A DNA stretch of 48,299 nucleotides, from contig NZ_JAKEVD010000036.1 of NCBI RefSeq assembly GCF_022398325.1, positions 1 to 48,299 on the forward strand. Reading direction: 5' to 3'. This document shows, piece after piece, positions 35,472-45,062 of this stretch (positions are counted from its first letter, which is position 1; each line of letters starts with the position of its first letter). The translations under genes were made by a program, and so were the position numbers. Source of the DNA: Shewanella sp. Isolate13 (lineage in GTDB: Bacteria; Pseudomonadota; Gammaproteobacteria; Enterobacterales; Shewanellaceae). The notes beneath the pieces are model-generated. The model was not told the origin of the DNA, searched no databases, and was given only the letters and a program-made list of their open reading frames with translations.

Positions 35472-36761
35472 TTATCGAAAGTTTTCCATCACCTTGTAGT
35501 ACATCATACCCAGCGCCAATGCTTGATTACCAAACCACTCATTAAGTGGAATACGGTAATGAGACATCTGTGCAAATAAATCAAACTCTTGCAACTCCCC
35601 AGCTACGGCATTTGCCACAATTTCGCCCATAATATGAGATGTAGCCACACCATGGCCTGAATAACCTTGGCAGTAATAGACATTTGGCGACACTTTACCC
35701 AACTGAGGAATACGATTAAGTACGATGCCCGCCATTCCTGTCCAACCAAATTCAATGTCGACACCTTTCAATTGCGGAAAAGTGCGTTCAATCGCTGGCC
35801 TTAGCTCTCCGGCAACATCTTTTGAGTCGCGTCCGGAGTAATTGGTCCCTCCCCCAAACATCAGGCGGTTATCTGCCGTTAAGCGATAATAGTCGAGGAC
35901 AAAACGTGTATCATAAACAGCTACATCTCTTGGGATCAGGCTTTGTGCTAACTCAGGATCTAGTTGCGCCGTGGCGCAGTTCCCCAAGGACGCAGGAAAT
36001 AGCATCCCACGTAATTTTTTACGGGCCAGCCTATGGTACGCGTTACCAGCTATGACCACACGATTGGCGACCACTTTGCCTTTGGCCGTTGTTACTGTTG
36101 CTAGGGCGCCATCGTCAATATCAAGCACCGCTGAGTGTTCAAAGATCTGTGTTCCAAGACCTGCTGCGGCTCTCGCCTCACCAATACAGAGATTAACTGA
36201 GTGCAGATGCATATTACGTTTATTAAGCAGTCCACCGTGATACAGAGGCGTGCCGATATACTCAGCTAGCTCAGCTTTAGTGAGCATAGCTAAATCGCTT
36301 TCCATACCTCTAAGGCAAGCTTCGGCATAGGTTTTCTCAAGCTCTCTTAAATGGCTGACCTTGTACGCCGTATGAAGGTGACCAAACTTTAAGTCACAAT
36401 CGATATCATACTTTTTTACTCGTTGTTTAATGATCTCATGCCCACGCCAACGCATATTCCAAACATACTGTTCTGCATCGCTACCAATACGCTTACGAAG
36501 CTGCTTAGTCATCGCCTCGTCACCAGATAGGCTTCCGGTTACCTGTCCGCCATTGCGTCCGGTTGCGCCCCAACCAATTTTATTGGCCTCAAGTAGCGCG
36601 ACTTTGTAGCCTTTTTCACTAAGCTCTAACGCCGTAGCCACACCAGTAAAACCCCCACCAATAATCACTACATCAACCCGAAGCGCCCCCTCTAACTCAG
36701 GATAATCCGTTTCATTATTAATCGTTGCGTTGTAATAAGAGTTGCAGCGTGGCTCAGACAT
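35472..36761 (-). CDS. FAD-dependent amine/amino acid oxidoreductase (PuuB/OrdL-like)
   Basis: The 429-residue protein is of the DAO family: the dinucleotide motif VVIIGGGFTGVATALELSEKGYKVALLE (about 30-58), GWGATGRNGGQVTGS for FAD, and the C-terminal GWTGMAGIVLNRIPQLG and YCQGYSGHGVATSHI segments. It resembles gamma-glutamylputrescine oxidase PuuB, but no other puu gene is near, so the substrate is open. The ATG at 36761 is chosen because AAGGA lies six bases before it; an in-frame ATG two codons earlier would overlap that site and a reading from 36857 has no ribosome site. It separates crbR from crbS, and whether it belongs to the acetate response is unknown. Confidence 0.82.
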   Translation of the reverse strand: MSEPRCNSYYNATINNETDYPELEGALRVDVVIIGGGFTGVATALELSEKGYKVALLEANKIGWGATGRNGGQVTGSLSGDEAMTKQLRKRIGSDAEQYVWNMRWRGHEIIKQRVKKYDIDCDLKFGHLHTAYKVSHLRELEKTYAEACLRGMESDLAMLTKAELAEYIGTPLYHGGLLNKRNMHLHSVNLCIGEARAAAGLGTQIFEHSAVLDIDDGALATVTTAKGKVVANRVVIAGNAYHRLARKKLRGMLFPASLGNCATAQLDPELAQSLIPRDVAVYDTRFVLDYYRLTADNRLMFGGGTNYSGRDSKDVAGELRPAIERTFPQLKGVDIEFGWTGMAGIVLNRIPQLGKVSPNVYYCQGYSGHGVATSHIMGEIVANAVAGELQEFDLFAQMSHYRIPLNEWFGNQALALGMMYYKVMENFR

Positions 36762-37096
36762 CTTCATTCCTTTTGAGTAATCGGTTACTTCTTGTTTTAT
36801 ATTTTTTACAAAAAAAATAATTTGTTCAGTATATCCATCAAAAACTAAGCGGGTCAAGGTTTGAAAAATACCAAGTAGAAATTGATGTTTTTACCAGGTT
36901 ATCGCCATGCCAGTTTGGGCTTTCTCTATTTCCTGCCTTGGTGTCAGTAACTTGTCGAGTCTATGTTCACCTACTATCTTCAATAGTGAATGTCTAAGTT
37001 ATCAAACGTTAAATAATGTGTTTTGGACAGTCAGCGAGCAGTTATATTTCAGTTTACAAAGATAGATAAAATCATTTAAAAACAAAGGAAAGCGAC
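36762..37096. other. Intergenic region between divergent flavoprotein and lipoprotein genes
   Basis: AT-rich upstream region of two divergent genes. I see no gene and no confident promoter. A lone GTCTAA half-site (near 36992) resembles half of the acs/crbR repeat but has no partner. Confidence 0.5.
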
Positions 37097-37429
37097 ATGA
37101 AAAAACTCGGTATCGCACTCATTGCTTTAGCCCTAAGTGCTTGCGCATCTTCACCTGCCACATGGAAAGGTATGTCAGAAAGAGACATTGCTGATTGGAA
37201 GGAGATTGGTTTTAACGCTGAACAAGCACAAGCATGGAAAGGTGCAGGGTTTAACGCGGAGCAATCTAGCGGATGGGCCAATGCTGGCTTTAATTTAGAA
37301 AGTGCTCAAAGTTGGAAAAATCAATCTTTTAACCCTGAAGAAGCAAAGAGTTGGAAAACCGGTGGCTTCGATGTCGAATCTGCAGTTGAAGCACGGGATA
37401 AAGGTCTTACTCCGGTGAAAGTTGAATAG
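37097..37429 (+). CDS. Small lipoprotein made of 13-residue W/GF repeats
   Basis: The 110-residue protein has a signal peptide with the lipobox LSAC (Cys16). After a short linker it is built of five tandem 13-residue units beginning at Trp34, 47, 60, 73 and 86, each close to W-K-x-x-G-F-N-x-E-x-A-x-x, with a first partial unit (WKGMSERDIAD) and a decayed last one. Each unit would fit one amphipathic helical turn-and-loop, so the mature protein is likely a small helical repeat on a membrane. I recognise no named family. AAAGGAAA precedes the ATG. It is convergent with crbS and divergent from the flavoprotein gene. Confidence 0.8.
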   Translation: MKKLGIALIALALSACASSPATWKGMSERDIADWKEIGFNAEQAQAWKGAGFNAEQSSGWANAGFNLESAQSWKNQSFNPEEAKSWKTGGFDVESAVEARDKGLTPVKVE

Positions 37430-37437
37430 TTCCTAGC

Positions 37438-37479
37438 CGGCATAATAAAGACGCTTTAAACCGTGTCTTTATTATGCCG
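37438..37479. terminator. Long hairpin between convergent lipoprotein and crbS genes
   Basis: CGGCATAATAAAGAC and GTCTTTATTATGCCG form a perfect 15-bp stem with a 12-base loop. There is no T-tract after it; the internal T-rich arm may serve instead. Confidence 0.6.
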
Positions 37480-37495
37480 CGCTTTGAGTTTTACC

Positions 37496-40400
37496 CTAGC
37501 CTCTTTTCACTAAACTTGAGATCAAGGCTCTCAATGCTGCAGGCTTCACCATCTTCGCCATGTAATGATACCCTCGGCGTTGCATGTCATCGATTAACTC
37601 TTTTTGGGTGTTCGCGGTAATTAGAATTCCGGGTAAGTGTTCTCCATAAAGGTTTCTTATTCCATCCATGGCATCAACACCATTTTGCCCATGATCTAAA
37701 TGATAATCGGCAAGCACGATATCGGGGGCGACGCCTTTTAAGCCGAGCTTAATACGTGCATCGGCCAGATCGCTTGCGCAAATCACCTCGCATTGCCAGC
37801 GACTCAATAGGCTTTCAAGGCCTGCTAAAATAGCCTCCTCGTTATCGATACACAGCACCTTTACCCCAGCAAGAGGCTGTAATAGCGAAGGCACTTTTTT
37901 AGGCTTAGGAGCGGTATTCTTTTTACCAATGGGGACACGTATTGAAAAAATTGATCCTTTGCCAAGCTCCGAACTCACATTTATCTCATGGGATAACACC
38001 CGACTAATTCTGTCGGCAATAGCTAGCCCAAGTCCTAATCCACTGACGCTCTTACTCTCTGGATTATCCAGTCTCTTAAACTCTTTAAAGATCTCTGACG
38101 TTTCACTTTCATCGATACCGCAACCGGTATCTATGACTTGAATTTCAAGCTCTTCACCACGGCGACGACAGCCTAGCAGGACTCTATTTCCCTTGGCGTA
38201 ACGATAGGCATTAGTGAGAAAGTTTTGCAGCACTCTTCGCAGCAGGCTCGGATCTGAGTTGATGGTTACCGAACTAGAAACAAAACTGAATTTAATCAAA
38301 CAATCCTTGGACATAGCATCAAACTCGACGGCTAATCCATCGATTAAATCGGCAATGGCAAAATCACGCCGATTAACTTCCACCATATCGGAATCAAGCT
38401 TAGAGATATCAAGTAAGTCGGTAAGTAACTCTCCCGCGATTTTCAGCGAGCTATTGACATGGTTAAGAGTCGTTTTTCCCTCCTGATCCAGATTTGGGTA
38501 CTGAGATAAAGAAGCGGTAAACAGCCTAGCCGCATTTAAAGGTTGCATTAGATCATGACCCACTGCAGCCAAGAATCGACTTTTAGAAGCATTGGCGTTT
38601 TCTTCTTGCGCCTTTGCCTCTAAAAGTTGGCTGTTGAGCATAGATAGCTCATAAGTACGCTCTTTAACTCTAGCTTCTAATGTCTCATTGGCTTGCTGGA
38701 GTGCCTTTGCTTGCTGACGGTACTGAGTAATATCGGTAAAGGTCATCACAAAACCACCGCTAGGCATAGGGTTACCTTGAATTTTGATCACCTTGCCATC
38801 TTTACGTTGTCGCTCAGAGACATGAGGTGTGCCATTACGCATATGTTGTACGCGTTTTTCCACCTGCTCCTCTATCTCTCCCTCACCACAAAAACCTCGG
38901 GTAGCATTAAAGCGCACCACATCACTGATAGGCATTCCCGCCTGAAGGAAGTTTTCAGGGTAGTCATATAGCTCGGCATATTTATAGTTCCATGCGACGA
39001 GGTTTAGATCTTTATCGACCACACTCATGCCTTCATAGGCATGTTCAATCGCGCCGCGCAGCATATCTTGACTTAAGATAATTTTCGATGAAGCTTCATC
39101 AACAAGGCTAAACACTTCATCTAGGGCCAAGTCACGGCCCTGAAGTACGGAGTCTAGAACGAGAGAGGCGCTAGATGCGCCCAAGACACCGGCTAACATA
39201 TGTTCGGTATGAGCGATAAGTTCTGGCGATGCAGCCTTATGCCAACTATCACTTTTTACCGCTTCTTCGGAAAACGCAGAAAAGCTTTCATAAGCTCGTG
39301 TTGGGCTAACAAAGCGACTGGCTAAAATAAGTAAATCCTGTTGTGAAACAGGCGCACTTTTACGATTGGTATCTTTTTTTAGCTGACCTGGCGTCACAAA
39401 AGCACTCGCTTGCATACGCTCGGCAACTCCTGCTCTAAACCAAACTGAGCCCAACATATAGCAAGCACAATTTGCCAGTAGTGCAATTAAAATGTCACGC
39501 ACATTAGGAGTAATTGATTCAAGCAGTGCAAAATCTGTGGTAACAATTGCTGGAGAATCGATAGCCCCCTGCAACAGAATATAACACCACAAACTAAAGC
39601 CAACACCAAGACCCAAAAATACGCCACCTCGATTGCCATGTTTCCAATACATCCCCCCTATCAGCGCAGGGGCAAGCTGTGCAAAGGCACCAAAAGACAA
39701 CATTCCTAACGATGACAAGGAATCGTTATCCATAAAGGAGAGATAACTGAAGTAACCAAAGCCCAGAATTAACATAATCGCTAGGCGCCGCGCATTTAAT
39801 AGTAGCTGCGAAAATTGGCTAAAATTTTTCTCTTTTATTTGCCCTGTGCGCAGCATCAATGGCACCAGCCATTCATTACTCACCATGACACTAATGGTCA
39901 CCACCGCGACTATCACCATGCCAGTTGCCGCCGAGAGTGTACCTAAGAGCGCGACAACGGCAAGCCAAGGCTGATTAAGCGCAAGTGGCAAGTTAATCAC
40001 ATAAGTGTCAGCAGCCACTGCATCGCCCAGCAATAACTTGCCAGCCAGAGCCAAAGGGGCGACAAATATGCCAAACAACAGCAGATAGAGAGGAAATAAC
40101 CAACGCGCCTTTAAGATGGTTTTCTCATTCTCACACTCCACCATCATCACGTGAAACTGGCGTGGCATACACAAAAAAGCAGCCATTCCCACTAACAGTT
40201 CTGGCATCAGCGATTCAATGCGGATATTGGGGGCATTAATTAACTCTCGCTCGTTGGCCTGCTGCCAAATATCGCCAAAGCCATCAAACACACCAAAACT
40301 AATCACTATTCCTACAAGTAAGAATGCCCCAAGTTTTACAAGCGACTCAAAGGCAATAGCCAGCATCATACCGGGGTTATGCTCGGTCGCATCAAGCTTG

Positions 40401-40924
40401 CGAGTACCAAATAAAATGGCAAAAACAGCCAAGATAGCGGTAATAATCAGTGAGACAACCCCGCCATCAAACAAGGCACCATCGGGCTGGAAAAGGTTAA
40501 GACTAAACACCATGGCTTTTAGCTGCAGTGCGATATAAGGCATGATCCCAAACAGGGCAATAAGCGTCACAATCGCAGCTAGAAGCTGAGACTTGCCATA
40601 ACGGGCCGCGATAAAGTCGGCGACTGAGGTGATATTTTGCGCTTTTGACACAATCACCATCTTGCGTAGCAAGCTAAAGCCAAATGTAAAAATTAGGATG
40701 GGGCCGATAAAGATAGGGAGAAATGACCATAAGTCTTGCGCCGACTGACCAACGGTACCGAGAAAACTCCATGAAGAGCAGTATACGGCTAGACTCAAAC
40801 CGTAGACCCAGGTCTGGATCCGCTTTGTGATCCCGCCAAACCATCGCTCCGCGCCCCAAGCGAGAAGAAACAACAGCAACACATAAACGATGGCAATGGA
40901 GCCAACCAACACGGTCAAGTTCAT
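37496..40924 (-). CDS. crbS: Sodium/solute symporter-histidine kinase hybrid, CrbS-like
   Basis: The 1142-residue protein fuses an SLC5-type transporter to a hybrid kinase. In order: about 13 membrane segments (1-500), a STAC domain (about 520-610, DLLILASRFVSPTRAY), a PAS domain (about 625-745), a coiled-coil linker, the HisKA domain with the phospho-His near 790 in VGHDLMQPLNAARL, the ATPase domain (NFLTNAYRYAKG, DTGCGID, GLGLGLAI) and a C-terminal receiver with Asp near 1070 in LADYHLDHG. CrbS proteins sense or carry acetate-related solutes and signal to CrbR, which turns on acs. Here crbS is divergent from acs, with 176 bp between them. The receiver on the kinase suggests an internal relay or a phosphate sink. 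Confidence 0.9.
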   Translation of the reverse strand: MNLTVLVGSIAIVYVLLLFLLAWGAERWFGGITKRIQTWVYGLSLAVYCSSWSFLGTVGQSAQDLWSFLPIFIGPILIFTFGFSLLRKMVIVSKAQNITSVADFIAARYGKSQLLAAIVTLIALFGIMPYIALQLKAMVFSLNLFQPDGALFDGGVVSLIITAILAVFAILFGTRKLDATEHNPGMMLAIAFESLVKLGAFLLVGIVISFGVFDGFGDIWQQANERELINAPNIRIESLMPELLVGMAAFLCMPRQFHVMMVECENEKTILKARWLFPLYLLLFGIFVAPLALAGKLLLGDAVAADTYVINLPLALNQPWLAVVALLGTLSAATGMVIVAVVTISVMVSNEWLVPLMLRTGQIKEKNFSQFSQLLLNARRLAIMLILGFGYFSYLSFMDNDSLSSLGMLSFGAFAQLAPALIGGMYWKHGNRGGVFLGLGVGFSLWCYILLQGAIDSPAIVTTDFALLESITPNVRDILIALLANCACYMLGSVWFRAGVAERMQASAFVTPGQLKKDTNRKSAPVSQQDLLILASRFVSPTRAYESFSAFSEEAVKSDSWHKAASPELIAHTEHMLAGVLGASSASLVLDSVLQGRDLALDEVFSLVDEASSKIILSQDMLRGAIEHAYEGMSVVDKDLNLVAWNYKYAELYDYPENFLQAGMPISDVVRFNATRGFCGEGEIEEQVEKRVQHMRNGTPHVSERQRKDGKVIKIQGNPMPSGGFVMTFTDITQYRQQAKALQQANETLEARVKERTYELSMLNSQLLEAKAQEENANASKSRFLAAVGHDLMQPLNAARLFTASLSQYPNLDQEGKTTLNHVNSSLKIAGELLTDLLDISKLDSDMVEVNRRDFAIADLIDGLAVEFDAMSKDCLIKFSFVSSSVTINSDPSLLRRVLQNFLTNAYRYAKGNRVLLGCRRRGEELEIQVIDTGCGIDESETSEIFKEFKRLDNPESKSVSGLGLGLAIADRISRVLSHEINVSSELGKGSIFSIRVPIGKKNTAPKPKKVPSLLQPLAGVKVLCIDNEEAILAGLESLLSRWQCEVICASDLADARIKLGLKGVAPDIVLADYHLDHGQNGVDAMDGIRNLYGEHLPGILITANTQKELIDDMQRRGYHYMAKMVKPAALRALISSLVKRG

Positions 40925-41022
40925 AGAGTTCTCTTTTTTTTTAACCTATTTTGCGGTAAAAAACGAATGAAATCCAGCCGAATTAAAATTACAAGCAACT
41001 AAAAAATAAGGATATTTAATTA

Positions 41023-41038
41023 CTAGACCAAGGTCTAA
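41023..41038. promoter_or_regulatory. Inverted repeat upstream of acs, candidate CrbR site
   Basis: CTAGACC-AA-GGTCTAA, 63-78 bp upstream of the acs ATG and 99-114 bp upstream of the divergent crbS start. A near-identical repeat is found before crbR. A CrbR motif has been described in Pseudomonas; I do not recall its sequence well enough to compare. Confidence 0.55.
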
Positions 41039-41100
41039 TAGAGAAAGAGCCCTCTCCCAATCCATACTCAGCTTACGCATTATTAGATAAGGGAAGCCCA

Positions 41101-43053
41101 ATGAGCACGCAGTCTCTCTATAAAGTACCAAGTGAAATCGCTGCAAACGCACTTGTAAACGATGAACAATATAAAAAAATGTATCAGGAGTCGATTGTAA
41201 ACCCTGAAGGTTTCTGGAGAGAACACGGTAACCGAATCGACTGGATAAAACCTTTTACTAAGGTAAAGAAAACCTCTTTCGATGACCACAACCTCTTTAT
41301 CAAGTGGTTCTATGACGGCACGCTCAACGCATCAGCCAACTGTTTAGATAGGCACCTTGAAAACAATGCCGACAAACTGGCAATTATCTGGGAAGGCGAT
41401 GATGCAAACGATCAACGCACACTGACCTATGGCGAATTGCACACCCAAGTCTGTAAGTTCGCTAATGCGCTGCGCAGTCAGGGCGTACGCCGTGGCGATG
41501 TGGTCACCATTTACATGCCTATGGTACCTGAAGCTGCAATTGCCATGCTTGCCTGTGCTCGTATCGGTGCTATCCATTCTGTTGTTTTTGGTGGCTTTTC
41601 ACCTGATTCTATCGCCTCTCGTGTTATCGACGGAAATTCACGAGTCGTTATCACTGCTGACGAAGGCGTACGCGGTGGCCGGATCATTCCATTAAAAGCC
41701 AATATCGACGAAGCCCTTTCGCATCCAGATGTTAACTGCATCGAAAAGGTTATCGTGATGAAGCGAACCGGCGGCGATATCAACTGGGTTGAAGGTCGTG
41801 ATATCTGGTGGGAATCATTAATGGAGACTGCATCAGAGCACTGTATTGCCGAAGAGATGGGGGCGGAAGATCCACTGTTCCTTCTCTATACCTCGGGCTC
41901 TACAGGTAACCCTAAAGGTGTGTTACACACCACGGGTGGTTACATGGTTTATGCCGCTATGACCCACGAGTATGTGTTCGACTATAAAGAAAATGAAGTT
42001 TATTGGTGTACAGCGGATGTAGGTTGGATCACCGGTCACTCTTATATGGTTTATGGGCCTTTAGCCAACGGCGCGACAGTGCTTATCCATGAAGGCGTAC
42101 CAAACTACCCAAGTCCAGCCCGTTTGGGGGAGATGATTGACCGCCATAAAGTGAATATTCTTTATACGGCGCCTACGCTTATTCGCGCCTTAATGGCTGA
42201 AGGAAAAGAGCAATTTGCAGGCTTTGACGGTAGCTCATTACGTATTATGGGCTCGGTGGGTGAACCGATTAATCCTGAAGCATGGCGCTGGTACAACGAT
42301 GTTATCGGCCATGAGAAGTGCCCTATTGTTGATACTTGGTGGCAAACAGAAACCGGCGGCATCTTGATCAGCCCGCTGCCGGGTGCCACTGATACCAAAC
42401 CAGGTTCGGCAACTCGCCCATTCTTTGGGGTTCAACCCGCTCTTGTCGACAACATGGGGAATATCGTCGAAGGCGCTAACGAAGGAAACTTAGTTATCCT
42501 CGATTCTTGGCCGGGACAGATGCGCACCGTGTTTGGCGATCATGATCGCTTTGTATTGACTTACTTTAAAACCTTTAGAGGCATGTACTTTACCGGTGAC
42601 GGTGCAAAACGTGACGAAGATGGTTATTACTGGATCACTGGTCGCGTCGATGACGTGATTAACGTATCGGGCCACCGCTTAGGTACAGCAGAAGTCGAAA
42701 GTGCATTAGTTGCTCATGAGCTTGTCGCCGAAGCAGCAGTAGTAGGTTACCCACATGACATTAAGGGACAAGGGATCTACGCCTATGTAACCTTAACCAA
42801 AGGCACAGTTGAAACCGAAGAGCTGCGTCAAGAGCTGCGCCAATGGGTTAGAAAAGAGATTGGCGCGCTAGCAACGCCAGATCTTATTCAATGGGCTGGC
42901 GGCCTACCAAAGACTCGTTCAGGCAAGATCATGCGTCGCTTCCTTCGCAAGATTGCGGCTAATGAGGTGAGCAATTTAGGTGACTCATCGACACTAGCAG
43001 ATCCTGCCGTTATCGACACATTGATTGAGACCCGTCTAAACCGCAGTGAATAA
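41101..43053 (+). CDS. acs: Acetyl-CoA synthetase
   Basis: Acs activates acetate to acetyl-CoA through an acetyl-AMP intermediate. The 650-residue protein has the adenylation motif YTSGSTGNPKG (about 263-273), DTWWQTETGG, the YFTGDGAKRDEDGYYWITGRVDDVINVSGHRLGTAEVESALV hinge region, and the lysine near 609 in PKTRSGKIMRR that is acetylated in this family to switch the enzyme off. It is divergent from crbS and the likely main target of CrbS-CrbR. AAGGGAA lies before the ATG and a good terminator follows. Confidence 0.97.
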   Translation: MSTQSLYKVPSEIAANALVNDEQYKKMYQESIVNPEGFWREHGNRIDWIKPFTKVKKTSFDDHNLFIKWFYDGTLNASANCLDRHLENNADKLAIIWEGDDANDQRTLTYGELHTQVCKFANALRSQGVRRGDVVTIYMPMVPEAAIAMLACARIGAIHSVVFGGFSPDSIASRVIDGNSRVVITADEGVRGGRIIPLKANIDEALSHPDVNCIEKVIVMKRTGGDINWVEGRDIWWESLMETASEHCIAEEMGAEDPLFLLYTSGSTGNPKGVLHTTGGYMVYAAMTHEYVFDYKENEVYWCTADVGWITGHSYMVYGPLANGATVLIHEGVPNYPSPARLGEMIDRHKVNILYTAPTLIRALMAEGKEQFAGFDGSSLRIMGSVGEPINPEAWRWYNDVIGHEKCPIVDTWWQTETGGILISPLPGATDTKPGSATRPFFGVQPALVDNMGNIVEGANEGNLVILDSWPGQMRTVFGDHDRFVLTYFKTFRGMYFTGDGAKRDEDGYYWITGRVDDVINVSGHRLGTAEVESALVAHELVAEAAVVGYPHDIKGQGIYAYVTLTKGTVETEELRQELRQWVRKEIGALATPDLIQWAGGLPKTRSGKIMRRFLRKIAANEVSNLGDSSTLADPAVIDTLIETRLNRSE

Positions 43054-43093
43054 ACACTCAGCCAGTTAACAATTTCTATTGTTCGACTCCCTA

Positions 43094-43118
43094 GCCCCTC
43101 ATTGAGGGGCTTTTTTTA
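43094..43118 (+). terminator. Terminator of acs
   Basis: GCCCCTC and GAGGGGC with a three-base loop, then seven T's. Confidence 0.88.
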
Positions 43119-43233
43119 TCCCCTTTTCACCTCAAGGACAACAATATTAAAATCTGCCAAGATTTTGCTTATCGCATTGAACCAAATATGGGATCATTTC
43201 GGCAATAACATCGTTTTTAATTGGGTTCGTTTA

Positions 43234-44985
43234 GTGCAACTGAGAGATTATCAACAGCAATCTGTAGACGCGGCCATTAGCCATTTTAGAGCAAGTTCTG
43301 ACTCTGCGGTTCTCGTGCTACCGACTGGTGCGGGAAAGAGTATTGTCATCGCCGAGCTTGCACGAATAGCGAAAGGCCGTGTACTCATTCTCACCCACGT
43401 CAAAGAGCTCGTTGCCCAAAATGCCGAAAAGGTCGGTTTACTCACCACAAAGGCAGAGATCTATTCGGCAGGCCTCAACCAAAAATCCACAGACGGCAAA
43501 ACCGTGGTTGCCAGCATTCAGTCTGCAACAAAACAACCCGGGCAATTCGATGAACCATACAGCTTAGTGATTATTGACGAGTGTCACCGTGTTAGTCCGG
43601 ATAAAGGTAGTCAGTATCAACAACTGCTCACTCACCTTAAATCAAAAAACAGTAAGATCAGGTTGCTAGGCTTAACAGCGACTCCTTACCGCTTAGATTT
43701 AGGTTGGATCTATCGCCACCACTATCACGGCAAGATAGGCGACACTGAAAAGCCTGTTTTTGAGAAGTGTATATTCGAGCTGCCGATGCGCCCTTTAATT
43801 AAGCGAGGATACTTAAGTCAACCCAAGATGTTTGACGGACTTAGTGCCCAATATGATTTTAGTGAGCTAACCGCATCAGCCACTGGCGAATATAATGAAA
43901 AAGAGGTTAACTCGATTCTCAATCATTGCGGCCGCGCAACCACAGCTATCGTGAAGCAATTAATCGCTCTTGGAGAACATCGGCAGGGTATTATTATTTT
44001 CGCGGCCACGGTCAAGCACGCCGAGGAGATTGTCACTAAGCTTGCAGGTGAAGCCGTTGCGCTCATTACAGCAAAAACTTCTCGCGATGACAGAGACTCC
44101 TTAATCGATGCCTTCAAAGCAAAGCAAATTAAGTATCTAGTTAACGTTGCAGTATTGACCACAGGTTTTGATGCCCCCCATGTGGATCTTATCGCCATAT
44201 TACGCCCTACAGCCTCTGTCAGCTTATTTCAGCAAATGGTAGGACGAGGGCTTAGAATCGATAAAAATAAGGCTGAGTGTCTTGTTATTGATTATGCCGC
44301 CAACGGCTATGATCTGTTTTACCCTGAAGTTGGCCAACCTAAACCCAATAGCAAGTGTAAACCTGTGCAAGTTCACTGCCCTGTATGCGATTTCGCCAAT
44401 ATCTTCTGGGGACTCACCGATAATGATGGCGATATTATTGAGCACTTTGGCCGTCGATGTCAGGCACTAGTAGAAAGAGATGGACACAAGGAACAATGTG
44501 ATTTTCGCTTTCGATCTAAAGCCTGCCCTAATTGCGGTGAAGAAAATGATATTGCAGCCAAAGTCTGTCACCATTGCCAAGCTATTTTAGTCGACCCTGA
44601 TAAACGTTTAAAAGAAGTTCTACAGCAGAAACATCACCACCTGTTTAAGTGCCAGAGTATGCTCCTCGAAGCACAAGAGGATCGCTTAACCGTGCGTTAT
44701 ATCGATCTCGATGGCAACGATTTCTGCCGCTATTTTAAGATGCAAACACCTGCACAGGTCCGCGCAGTATTTGCGCTGTTTGTGTTTCCACATAGCCGCA
44801 CTCCAGGAATAAAACATAAGAAATATAAAACACCACAACAACTCTGTGATGACGCCCCCCTCTTCAGGAAACCAGATTTATTGTTACTGAAGAAAGGAAA
44901 AAAAGGCTGGGATCTGATGGAAACCATTTTTGATTACAAAGGACGTTACCAAACCGAAAATTCTCATTTTGAGTTAAACGATTAA
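43234..44985 (+). CDS. radD: DNA repair helicase-like ATPase RadD (YejH)
   Basis: RadD is an SF2-type ATPase that works with RecA and single-strand binding protein in double-strand break repair. The 583-residue protein (E. coli RadD has 586) has Walker A LPTGAGKS (about 28-35), IIDECHR (DEAH-like box II), GLTATPYR, the C-terminal helicase domain with LTTGFDAPHVDLIAILRPT and QQMVGRGLR, and a zinc-like region with paired Cys (CPVC, CQAL, CPNCGEE, CHHC). I start at the GTG at 43234, which matches the family N-terminus; an in-frame reading from inside the acs terminator is not credible. No clear ribosome site is visible. grxA follows 77 bp later. Confidence 0.92.
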   Translation: MQLRDYQQQSVDAAISHFRASSDSAVLVLPTGAGKSIVIAELARIAKGRVLILTHVKELVAQNAEKVGLLTTKAEIYSAGLNQKSTDGKTVVASIQSATKQPGQFDEPYSLVIIDECHRVSPDKGSQYQQLLTHLKSKNSKIRLLGLTATPYRLDLGWIYRHHYHGKIGDTEKPVFEKCIFELPMRPLIKRGYLSQPKMFDGLSAQYDFSELTASATGEYNEKEVNSILNHCGRATTAIVKQLIALGEHRQGIIIFAATVKHAEEIVTKLAGEAVALITAKTSRDDRDSLIDAFKAKQIKYLVNVAVLTTGFDAPHVDLIAILRPTASVSLFQQMVGRGLRIDKNKAECLVIDYAANGYDLFYPEVGQPKPNSKCKPVQVHCPVCDFANIFWGLTDNDGDIIEHFGRRCQALVERDGHKEQCDFRFRSKACPNCGEENDIAAKVCHHCQAILVDPDKRLKEVLQQKHHHLFKCQSMLLEAQEDRLTVRYIDLDGNDFCRYFKMQTPAQVRAVFALFVFPHSRTPGIKHKKYKTPQQLCDDAPLFRKPDLLLLKKGKKGWDLMETIFDYKGRYQTENSHFELND

Positions 44986-45062
44986 CATGACCTCTAATAT
45001 CGATTAGAACTATTGCAATGGCTATGATATAAAGTGCACAAGCTAAATTTGAGGAAGTTATT

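Noticed and set aside
43102..43233. 44-residue N-terminal extension of RadD
   Set aside because: It would start inside the acs terminator; homologues begin at the GTG at 43234.
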